In this document: piece by piece, positions 15,101-20,950 of the stretch | How positions within the stretch are numbered: the stretch's first letter is position 1 | Layout of the letters: the number at the start of each line of letters is the position of its first letter | Virus record (IMG/VR): IMGVR_UViG_3300033148_008625 | Location: 1 to 20,950 of that record | Reading direction: 5' to 3' (one strand) | DNA: 20,950 bases | Origin: a virus | The notes under the pieces: model-generated | Seen by the model: only the letters and a program-made list of their open reading frames with translations | Databases searched by the model: none | What the model was told of the DNA's origin: nothing | Translations under genes and position numbers: made by a program

Positions 15101-18100
15101 TTATTCTTAGCACCTTCATAGGCAAGGTTCATTACTTCTTTCGGCATCTTAGCAGGAAAGCCCAAAAGGTTTTGTATATGGTGTCCCACTTCATGCAGAG
15201 CATATTCAACATCATTGGCTTTTTTAATACGAACAACCTTTGCTTGTGGTTTATAGATTCCGCCAATTTTTACCTTACCCCTCTTGGCTCTGAATCTTCC
15301 TACTCTGATAGGTAATTCAAGGCGGTGAGATATTGTTTCAAGGATATTGTTTCTTTCAGCCCCTTCAGGTACTCGACCACCTTTGAGAGGGATACCCTCC
15401 TCTATTTTTCTACGACCAGATTCCGCCATAGCCATGACGCCAGAAGTAGTGGTTTCTTCCTCTTTCATTTCCCCATATTTTTTATCCCATGCCTGTTGTC
15501 TGCGTAGTTGCTTATCCTGTTTTAAAGCACTTGCATGAGGATTGACTAAAGGGCGTGGCGGGATTTTTCTTCCAGATATAGCACGCTTTTTAATTTCCTT
15601 TTTAGATAATTTCTCCTCAATTGTTATTTGTTCACCTTTCTTTTTGGGTAATAGAGATACCTGTTCGCCAGTTGTTTCTGTTTTGATTTTTTCAGTGGGA
15701 AAAGTGACTGTGGGTTTCGCTTTCTGTTTATACTCTTCCCAGAGTTCCTGAGTTACATAATCAAATTCACCTTCTTTTAATTTGGCAATCTGATTAATTA
15801 AGGCGGGGGCTTCAATGGATTTAGCGCTTGCTTTTTTAAGTCTATCCTCTAAATGCTTTATTTGTCTTTGAATGAATTGTTGTCTTAATTCTTTTTCAGC
15901 AATTCCCCTCCCCCTCAACTTCGGAGGAGCTTCTTCAGCCTTGAGTTTAAACTTGGGTTTAGCTTTAAGGATGGTAGTTTGGGTGGGTTTTTCTATCTCT
16001 TCAGGCTTAAAACTTATATCTTCTTCGAAGAAGGAATTGGTTTCTCTTTGGATTGATTCTCTTTCGGCTTTTGCAAATTCAGCCTCTTTCGCAATCTCAT
16101 CCGTAATCTCTCTTTTAAGAGATTCTTCCAAATCTCTCTCTTTGATACCATCGGCTTTTGCCTCCTCTATAGCTTCTTCACGTATTTTAGCATATTCTTC
16201 TACATCATGTCTATATCTTTCTTTAGCCTCTGATAAGGCAGCGTCAACTATCTCCTGTTGACGCACTCCTAACTTTTCACCTTTTAGTTCTAATTCAATC
16301 GCACGTGCAACTTCTTTGCCTGTCCATCCTTTCTTTTGCATGAACTCAGGGTAAGTTGAGGCTCTCCTGTATCCCCCTTCTTCATGTGGAATTCGTACTA
16401 CTCCACCTTCTTTTACTTCATCTAAGAGGATGTTAAGATAGTCATGGTAAGGGGGTTTCGCCTTCGGCGTGGGTTTAACCTTCGGAGCTACCTTTACTAA
16501 CGAAGACGGGGATTGTTTAGGAAGATATTTAGGTTCTATCACAGATATATCTTCAACTATTCTAAATAAATTTTTATTTGGTTTAAATACATAATTATAA
16601 AATTGTTTTTCATTGTAGTTTTTACTGTTTTTAAAACTTTTAAATTTATCATAAGTTTTTTGGGTTATTCTGATTTCTTCAACTTTATCCCAAAAATCAT
16701 TATCCCCCCTAAAGGATGTTCTAAATTCATCCCATCCATAAAATTTACCTGAATCTGCATCTACTGGTGAATATTTCCCTATTTTATTTTTGACATTTAA
16801 GACAAGGACTGTTCCTCTTCCATGTGAACCACCAAAAACTCTATTTGAATTCCTTGCTGTTGCAAAATTAATAGTTTCATGAGGTGCTACAAATTGTTTC
16901 AAATTTAATAATCCATCCCAAGTTGCAGCATGATATATTTTGCCAGAAAATTTTACTGGTTTTAAACTTTCTCCAAATCCACCCTTAACATGAAAAGTTT
17001 CTATAGGTTTATTTGTTTCGGGATCAACTATTTTCCATTTTTCTTTCCCCCCTTCGGCCTTCTTTTCCTCAAACTCCTTCGGTGTTACCTTTTTTTCAAC
17101 CTCTGTAGCCTTACCTATGGCTTGTGGATATTCTTTATAGTATTCCTTCGCCTGTTTGATAGCCTCTGCATCCGTTTTTGCATTAACAGCATCATACCAA
17201 CTACCATCTTTGAAATGGATAGTTTTACCATTTGCAAATGTACTAATAGATTTTACTTCTTTGTTATCAATTATAATTGATGTATCCTTACCTATTGCTT
17301 TTGGCTTTTCTTCGATTGTAGGGGCTATTTTGGGCTTCTCAGGCGGTTTTTTCGACCATTCCTCAAATGTAGGTGTCTTTGGTATCTCAATGCCTTCCTT
17401 CTTTAATGTTGCCGATGTGACTGTGCTCTTATCCAGTCTGCCACCTTCCACGTTGTATAAGGCTATATGATCGCCCTTTGCGGTCTCTCGCCAGCCTTTA
17501 AAAACAGCGGTAGGTTTAACCTCAACTGCGGATTTAGCAACTGGCTCACTTATAATAGGTTCTTTGGAGGGAACAGCTTCTTTAGCAATTTCGCCTTTTC
17601 TATATCCTTTCTCAGCTACAAACTTTTCAAATTCTCCCATATCCTGTTTTTTCAGTACCCGTAATATTTGAGCATCTTTTAGTCCTGCTTTCTGCATGGA
17701 TTCTATGCTTTGAACTATAAGACCACGTTCTTTATTGGTTAACCTTCTAAACCAGTTAGATTCAGTTAAGAACTTGCCAATAGGTTTATCTAAATTATTT
17801 TTTAAGAAAGGTATCTTCTGTAAGGCTACCCCTGCAAGTTTACCCACTCCTTTAAATACAGGCGGTGCAATCGCCCATCCTAATGTTTCTCCTAATATTT
17901 CATTCTGCTGTTCTTCTGTTGATTTCTTTTTAAATTCTTCCCAATCGGTCGGAGAAGTGAGCCACATCATTCCAGGCACAAGCCTTTGTGGAAATAGTTT
18001 CATAATAGCATATCGAGCAGCCATAAGATTAGGATTCTTGCGAGCCATTTCCATTTCATCTTCTGGTGTCCAATCTGTTTTCTCAGTTATGGCACTAACT

Positions 18101-18660
18101 ATCGTATCTGCTGCTTTCCCAGGCATTTCTTCAGGGAAATGCTTCATGTATTTTGGCTTTACTTTTTCTTCGATTTCAGCTTTCTTTTCGGGTGGTAGCT
18201 CAACAAGTGATTTTCCTAAAAATTCTGGCATCTCTGCTGATATGAGAGGATCAATATATTTTTGTTTAAAAGATAATTCTTCAGAAGGTCTCTCTTCTTC
18301 TACTTGCTCAGTCTCTAATGGTTTGGACTCAAGAGATTCCTTTACATCAGACAAGACTTTTTGTTTTATCTCTTGATATGGCTTGCGTGGTATTTCCTCT
18401 GTAGGTATAGGTGCGCCTATTTCATTGGCTAAGTCCATTGCTTTTGATGTGGGTGTAGTAAAAGCTGGTTTTGGTAACCCTCCTAATAGACCCTTTGCTT
18501 TTTCTACATAGGGTTTATATGGTTTAATAGATATATCAAGAAGACGTTCTTCTTCTGGTTCACCTGTAGCGCCTAAATCAACACCCTGGGCGTGCAGGAA
18601 GTTGGTTTTTATCTTTCTTTGTTCATCAACAGGTAAAGCCCTGAATTCATCATCGCTCAT
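12175..18660 (-). CDS. Giant polyvalent internal virion protein with metallopeptidase and LPD38-like domains, 2161 aa
   Basis: In this family one long chain carries several enzymatic and structural domains, probably packed in the virion and ejected with the DNA. In order:
- N-terminal EFRALPVDEQ motif and hydrophobic helices (about 210-290).
- A short YNVEGGRLDKSTVT module (400-425).
- A possible ADP-ribosyltransferase-like region (575-705; IYHAAT, NFATARNSN, VEEIRIT).
- A Pro/Lys linker and a YPEFMQKKGW module (about 740-800).
- Long charged coiled coils (800-970).
- A zincin with His1156, Glu1157 and His1160 in HEVGHH and a downstream Glu in EGFAEF.
- An LPD38-like region (about 1270-1900; AIRNPIRDQLTAF) with one membrane-like helix (1805-1821).
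Functions are inferred from these signatures. The start is 1 base after a tiny ORF and has a weak ribosome binding site. Confidence 0.85.
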   Translation of the reverse strand: MSDDEFRALPVDEQRKIKTNFLHAQGVDLGATGEPEEERLLDISIKPYKPYVEKAKGLLGGLPKPAFTTPTSKAMDLANEIGAPIPTEEIPRKPYQEIKQKVLSDVKESLESKPLETEQVEEERPSEELSFKQKYIDPLISAEMPEFLGKSLVELPPEKKAEIEEKVKPKYMKHFPEEMPGKAADTIVSAITEKTDWTPEDEMEMARKNPNLMAARYAIMKLFPQRLVPGMMWLTSPTDWEEFKKKSTEEQQNEILGETLGWAIAPPVFKGVGKLAGVALQKIPFLKNNLDKPIGKFLTESNWFRRLTNKERGLIVQSIESMQKAGLKDAQILRVLKKQDMGEFEKFVAEKGYRKGEIAKEAVPSKEPIISEPVAKSAVEVKPTAVFKGWRETAKGDHIALYNVEGGRLDKSTVTSATLKKEGIEIPKTPTFEEWSKKPPEKPKIAPTIEEKPKAIGKDTSIIIDNKEVKSISTFANGKTIHFKDGSWYDAVNAKTDAEAIKQAKEYYKEYPQAIGKATEVEKKVTPKEFEEKKAEGGKEKWKIVDPETNKPIETFHVKGGFGESLKPVKFSGKIYHAATWDGLLNLKQFVAPHETINFATARNSNRVFGGSHGRGTVLVLNVKNKIGKYSPVDADSGKFYGWDEFRTSFRGDNDFWDKVEEIRITQKTYDKFKSFKNSKNYNEKQFYNYVFKPNKNLFRIVEDISVIEPKYLPKQSPSSLVKVAPKVKPTPKAKPPYHDYLNILLDEVKEGGVVRIPHEEGGYRRASTYPEFMQKKGWTGKEVARAIELELKGEKLGVRQQEIVDAALSEAKERYRHDVEEYAKIREEAIEEAKADGIKERDLEESLKREITDEIAKEAEFAKAERESIQRETNSFFEEDISFKPEEIEKPTQTTILKAKPKFKLKAEEAPPKLRGRGIAEKELRQQFIQRQIKHLEDRLKKASAKSIEAPALINQIAKLKEGEFDYVTQELWEEYKQKAKPTVTFPTEKIKTETTGEQVSLLPKKKGEQITIEEKLSKKEIKKRAISGRKIPPRPLVNPHASALKQDKQLRRQQAWDKKYGEMKEEETTTSGVMAMAESGRRKIEEGIPLKGGRVPEGAERNNILETISHRLELPIRVGRFRAKRGKVKIGGIYKPQAKVVRIKKANDVEYALHEVGHHIQNLLGFPAKMPKEVMNLAYEGAKNKSQEGFAEFVRFYVTDQKKAQKEAPGFYRVFEERLARYTDVQDTLVQARQAWEHWVASPSVAKVSSFIVEGNGRKQLPTINEMYTWIVDEIRAFQVLDNLVKKRTGKALRASESTYLLSTYTRGWVRKAEQYLRWQPFQLKEDKGVVFQGEALYDIIAPIEREGKRQMLSTYLVAKRAINDPRILKGFEGIISKKDFEQAVKELEPEFKETAEKLYEYSDNLIEFLVDSGRISQKLADRIKEKNLFYTPLYRVMDGEASLKSLSRTKYANLFNPIKRLKGSSRDIHDPIESLMYNTYAMINIAERNRVGEALIKISKMEGMGDVIEQLPFPLKPVKMKSKEALRAIAKDQGLDLNTFIAEFGLDQIDLDNMLLTFRPNYNPQKGEVIFYERGEPKLFILDKDLYAAVLSLNKESLSTLTQIASMPAKWLRAGATRFSPEFAIRNPIRDQLTAFLYTKYGLTPGYDFLKGAFHIIAKSKDWQEFNASGAAHATLVSIDRNYLGKNLRELMRKGVKNIPHLIKHPLEAVQIVSELFEEGTRMGEFLAGRKYEAKKVKKGKQTELDALLQRAYAARDITLDFQKLGLKTRAMNSMTAFFQAQINGVDKMVREFKDHPARTSIKVALGITLPSLLLFYAQKDDPVYEEIPLWRRIGFWNIITYPDGRPGTIKKEDLIGKLKGKSGFKWELKIGDKRVHIWSIPKPFEPGVLFGSVPELALDWYYSKNPEGFKETLKALVRSTTPSLVPTIAIGPIEWFANRTLFFDRPVVPRSREELEPKLQYAPYTSETIKLLAEGMSKIPGLKEYASPAKIQNLIRGYTGGAGRIVLEGIDSLLEKTGLIDVPPEPSMTISDIPGIRAFSGRFPTANTRSIETFYKRYIKRKRKWESAKERAGIRGYGISVPKPQSLVDDEEIAKALSVKRKVVQLIYKNDKLEPEEKRRLMNENCWDMINLARFALNKSLIVKSPKIEKRLKAVNE

Positions 18661-18661
18661 C

Positions 18662-18718
18662 TTAATCTAAGTCTCTAAATTCAGGGTCTTGTTCCCATAT
18701 TTCAGAAAGTTCTGTCAT
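18662..18718 (-). CDS. Tiny 18-aa ORF bridging two virion genes
   Basis: The ATG overlaps the stop of the 333-aa gene as ATGA, and the TAA is one base before the ATG of the 2161-aa gene, so this ORF exactly fills the gap. The peptide (MTELSEIWEQDPEFRDLD) is acidic, and its DPEFRDL resembles DDEFRAL at the start of the giant protein, which lies in another frame. It may be a coupling leader, a genuine micro-protein, or the true N-terminus of the giant protein split off by a frameshift. Confidence 0.35.
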   Translation of the reverse strand: MTELSEIWEQDPEFRDLD

Positions 18719-19716
18719 CTTTTAAATTCTCTCCAATCTGGTACTTTCTCTTTGAGTTTCTCATATCCCTTTAAGCCATAAGCATTTATAAGTGCCTGAA
18801 TTTCCTTATCGTATACTTTCCTTACATAATCGAGATCATCCGCACTTAATTTCTTGCCTTTAAGAGACCCAAGTAATATTTGAGCATCCGATGATAATAG
18901 ACTTAACTCAGACTCACCCACACCTTTTGTTTTAAGGTTTGCGTAATCTTTTTCTATTTGAGATATTCGTTTTCTTGCAGCAGCTCTATCTTTTTCAGTT
19001 ATCTTTTCGGGCTTTTCCAATGCTTTTTTGCTAATAAACTGCCTACCTCCATATGTAAACGTTGTACCCTTAGCTTCTAAACCAGTAAGTAATCCGCTTT
19101 TAGGTACTTCCTCCACCTCTCCTTTTGCAAGCCAATTCGCTATAGTTTTCTCAACTTCGTATTCTCTTGTTTTTTTCTTTTCTTCCTTACCTCTACCATA
19201 TGCCTTTTCATCTTTTAATAAAGTTTTGGCGTGGTCTAAGAAAGACTTCGCCCCTGGCAGTTTACCATATTCAATCATCATCCCGCTTAGAAATTTATCC
19301 GCTTCTTTCCACTTCTTTTTAGCCACTAAATCAAGCAATTTATCGTTATCTTCCCTAAATCCCTGCATTGCTTCTTTACTGTGGACAGCAAGCGTACCGA
19401 TAAACTGAGATACATCGTCTTGGTTTGTCCCCTCTGGCAATCCACCAACCTTAGCAAGCATAGGCAGAAGTGCTCCAGTATATAATTTCATACGGGCTTC
19501 TGGCGTTAAGTCATCACCCATCTTTGTATAGAGATTTACAAGAGAAAGGGTTTTTGTAAATTGTCTTTCTTTTCTCTTTTCTTCCCTTTCTTTCTTTTCT
19601 ATATCAGCCTTTCTGCGACTCTCTATAGCTCCGCTCACACCTTGACCCATAGCCAAAAGACCTTGCCCTATTGTTCTGCCCCTTTGAGCTGCTATGTTAT
19701 ACACATCATATGCCAT
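18715..19716 (-). CDS. Probable internal virion / ejection protein, 333 aa
   Basis: CTAAGGAGATAATACA places a strong ribosome binding site before the ATG. A Gly/Ala-rich N-terminal helix (residues 10-30) is followed by a very charged Lys/Glu coiled coil (38-52). Two more long helical regions follow, rich in Lys and Glu. There is no enzyme motif and no signal peptide. Position directly upstream of the giant polyvalent protein and downstream of a Gly-rich coiled-coil virion gene matches the internal core proteins of podovirus-like phages. I infer the role from composition and context, not from homology. Confidence 0.65.
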   Translation of the reverse strand: MAYDVYNIAAQRGRTIGQGLLAMGQGVSGAIESRRKADIEKKEREEKRKERQFTKTLSLVNLYTKMGDDLTPEARMKLYTGALLPMLAKVGGLPEGTNQDDVSQFIGTLAVHSKEAMQGFREDNDKLLDLVAKKKWKEADKFLSGMMIEYGKLPGAKSFLDHAKTLLKDEKAYGRGKEEKKKTREYEVEKTIANWLAKGEVEEVPKSGLLTGLEAKGTTFTYGGRQFISKKALEKPEKITEKDRAAARKRISQIEKDYANLKTKGVGESELSLLSSDAQILLGSLKGKKLSADDLDYVRKVYDKEIQALINAYGLKGYEKLKEKVPDWREFKR

Positions 19717-19728
19717 TGTATTATCTCC

Positions 19729-20067
19729 TTAGCTTAGTAAATATCCTGCTAAAAGACCTGCGCCACCGCCTATGACTGCACCTGGAACACCGCCTACGGT
19801 CGCTCCTATTTGTGCGCCACCAAGAGCACCGCCCATCATAGCCTGTATTCGCCCTGCCGCTCGCCCTTGACTTGCAGCCCATTGATCATATCTTTGTTTC
19901 TGATAATAATTCCGTAAATCAGATATACCAGCCATAGCAGAGCCACCGCCTGACATTAAACCTTGCGCTATGCCGCCACCCGCAGATATTCCCGCTCCTG
20001 TAGAGCCGCCGCTTTTCGCCAGCCATAACGCCTCTGGCTGATAAATACTGGCTTCCTGCTGAGGCAA
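19729..20067 (-). pseudogene. C-terminal part of a frameshifted virion gene (Gly-rich membrane-active tail)
   Basis: This segment reads in the same frame as the piece starting at 20658. It encodes a Gly/Ala-rich chain ending in two glycine-zipper-like stretches (GGALGGAQIGATVGG and AVIGGGAGLLAGYLLS), typical of phage proteins that insert into membranes during DNA ejection. The only upstream start in frame is a TTG at 20067 without a ribosome binding site, so it is unlikely to be an independent gene. Between it and the 5' piece the meaningful sequence lies in the -1 frame. The stop overlaps the region just before the ribosome binding site of the 333-aa gene. Confidence 0.5.
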
Positions 20068-20314
20068 TAGCTCTTTGTTGCGCCTCTTCCCTTAGCAAAT
20101 TGGCTTTTGTATCAAAATCAGACAAAGCCTGAATACCAGGCGTGGTTGCCCGCCAATTTGGCCCCAACCTTCTCGATAAATCTTCTTCTAATTTTGCTCT
20201 TTCCTTTGCTAACTCTGATTCCAGGTAGGGGGAAACGCCTTCTTCACCTGCTATTGTTTTGGTATATCTTTCTTCAAGCTGTGCAAGGAGAGGGTCTTGT
20301 TCGCCTCTAGGGCT
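19919..20314 (-). pseudogene. Middle part of the frameshifted virion gene, in the -1 frame
   Basis: From 20314 to about 20030 the -1 frame reads through as protein-like sequence: GEQDPLLAQLEERYTKTI, then GVSPYLESELAKERAKLEED, then RRLGPNWRATTPGIQALSDF. In phage virion proteins I know, a Gly-Pro-Gly/Asn-Trp/Tyr...TPGIQAL motif lies after such a helical stretch, so this is real coding sequence. It has no ATG or plausible start (a TAG lies just upstream at 20315-20317). Beyond about 20030 the frame degenerates to low-complexity Arg/Trp-rich residues and ends at 19919, while the protein-like reading returns to the original frame. Confidence 0.5.
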
Positions 20315-20658
20315 CTATTTCGCTCTGTTTCTGATTTTATAGCGTCTAACTGAAGACTCTGTAATTCGACACCCTTTTTAGCGAGTTCGGTTTGAAGAGG
20401 CTGAAGCTCTTTAGCAGCCTCTAATTGCAATTGGCTGTAGTCAATTTGGCCTGTATAGTATTTTTCTAATGTTGGCCACAGTCTCTCAAGCATGTCATTC
20501 TGTCTGGTAAGCTGCTTAACCTGTTGCTTTACAAGTTCTGTTTGAGTTTTAGTTAATTCTTTCTCTTCAGCAGAGGGTGTCGGAAGTGTTGGTTGATCTT
20601 CATCGCCAAAAGCAAGTTTAACCCATGGGAGTTTCGAAAATGACTTTAGTAAACTCAT
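20251..20658 (-). CDS. N-terminal part of the frameshifted virion gene, 135 aa
   Basis: AAAGAGGTGATTTTTA precedes the ATG. The chain starts with a short hydrophobic helix (SLLKSFSKLPWVKLAF), a Pro/Thr linker, and a Gln/Lys/Leu-rich coiled coil (about residues 37-115). It is the 5' portion of a gene whose continuation lies in other frames. After about residue 118 (NRALE) the remaining 17 residues before the TAG do not look like part of the fold. The complete gene would be about 310 codons. The role is probably an internal or tail-channel virion protein, inferred from composition and from its place ahead of the 333-aa and polyvalent genes. Confidence 0.65.
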   Translation of the reverse strand: MSLLKSFSKLPWVKLAFGDEDQPTLPTPSAEEKELTKTQTELVKQQVKQLTRQNDMLERLWPTLEKYYTGQIDYSQLQLEAAKELQPLQTELAKKGVELQSLQLDAIKSETERNRALEANKTLSLHSLKKDIPKQ

Positions 20659-20731
20659 TAAAAATCACCTCTTTCAATTTTTTTAAATATACTTCTTTAT
20701 AATCTTCTGGTTTGTAAGAGCGGATTATCAT
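20618..20731 (-). CDS. Small overlapping ORF, 37 aa, doubtful
   Basis: The ATG at 20731 overlaps the stop of the edge gene as ATGA. The ORF runs through the ribosome binding site of the next gene and 41 bases into it. The N-terminus (MIIRSYKPEDYKEV) resembles the opening strand and helix of GNAT acetyltransferases, but the chain ends after 37 residues, so no active enzyme is possible. It may be a coupling ORF or a chance frame. Confidence 0.25.
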   Translation of the reverse strand: MIIRSYKPEDYKEVYLKKLKEVIFNEFTKVIFETPMG

Positions 20732-20950
20732 TTTTCTAATTTCTTGGATTTATTTGTCAGTTGTTTGTGTTTCAAATAATCTTTTCCCATTGCTATCATT
20801 AATCTTGAGAAAGTTTTATTTACTACATCCATTCTGTTTCTTTGTTCCTCTTGACTTTTTTCAACACCAATAAATCTATTATGTAATTCTTGTATCATTA
20901 TAAAGGTTCGTTTAGGAGCACAATCTTTTATAAGAATAGGTTCTTTTTTA
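20728..20950 (-). CDS. C-terminal part of an unrecognised gene at the right edge
   Basis: A frame read leftwards from base 20949 runs without a stop to a TGA at 20728-20730, giving 73 visible residues. The product is basic, Lys/Asn/Gln-rich and helical, with no motif I recognise. The stop overlaps the next ATG (ATGA). The start lies outside the window. The reading frame is plausible because it is long for this AT-rich sequence and fits the coupling pattern of the block. Confidence 0.5.
   Translation of the reverse strand, partial: KKEPILIKDCAPKRTFIMIQELHNRFIGVEKSQEEQRNRMDVVNKTFSRLMIAMGKDYLKHKQLTNKSKKLEK

Noticed and set aside
15872-16261. 129-aa plus-strand ORF rich in Ser, Leu and Ala
   Set aside because: It is an antisense shadow of the Lys/Glu-rich coiled coil of the giant protein, and the low complexity follows from that.
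17735-18376. 213-aa plus-strand ORF
   Set aside because: It lies wholly within the 2161-aa gene on the other strand, without a ribosome binding site; long antisense frames are expected in this composition.
1-20950. tRNA, rRNA, CRISPR array, insertion sequence or integrase attachment site
   Set aside because: I looked for cloverleaf arms, regularly spaced repeats, transposase-like frames and long terminal repeats and saw none. Scanning by eye can miss diverged tRNAs.

Overview
The window reads as part of a tailed-bacteriophage (or prophage) genome infecting a Gram-negative, outer-membrane-bearing host. The evidence is two tightly packed convergent gene blocks, a giant polyvalent virion-type protein, pectin-lyase-like fibre proteins, a holin plus an M23 peptidase, a free-standing HNH endonuclease, and an encoded outer-membrane beta-barrel. 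Base composition is low in G+C (38-40 % in the two ordinary coding samples I counted). No terminase, portal, capsid, integrase or replication gene is visible, so family placement and temperate or lytic lifestyle cannot be decided here.

Plus-strand block, bases 1-3613: about a dozen very small genes (25-124 aa). Most have clear Shine-Dalgarno sites, and several are joined by TAATG or ATGA overlaps. They look like an early or accessory operon. Two encode small membrane proteins (1704-1901 and 2509-2883); none has a function I can name with confidence. The only stretch longer than 300 bases without a normal gene (1111-1474) holds two tiny ORFs and a strong RNA hairpin. The block ends at an approximately 100-base spacer with a 10-bp inverted repeat, where the two operons converge.

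Minus-strand block, bases 20950-3715 read right to left: this is the late, virion and lysis block. In transcription order it has a partial gene at the window edge, a coiled-coil virion-type gene broken by two compensating frameshifts (20658-19729), a 333-aa probable internal virion protein, and a tiny 18-aa ORF. Next comes a 2161-aa polyvalent protein with an HEXXH metallopeptidase, a possible ADP-ribosyltransferase-like region and an LPD38-like domain. It is followed by a 195-aa structural repeat protein, then four consecutive proteins with N-terminal Sec signal sequences: two beta-helix fibre-like proteins with a small protein between them, and a DUF481-type outer-membrane barrel. Then come a coiled-coil/zinc-cluster protein, an HNH endonuclease with an unusually regular 15-residue repeat, an M23 peptidase (endolysin candidate), a membrane-anchored trypsin-like protease and a three-TM holin.

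The part most likely to be new biology is the run of Sec-exported proteins between the virion genes and the lysis genes, together with the membrane-anchored serine protease. It suggests a phage that remodels or decorates the host envelope during infection. The broken virion gene and the AT-rich domain inside the polyvalent protein are the clearest structural oddities.
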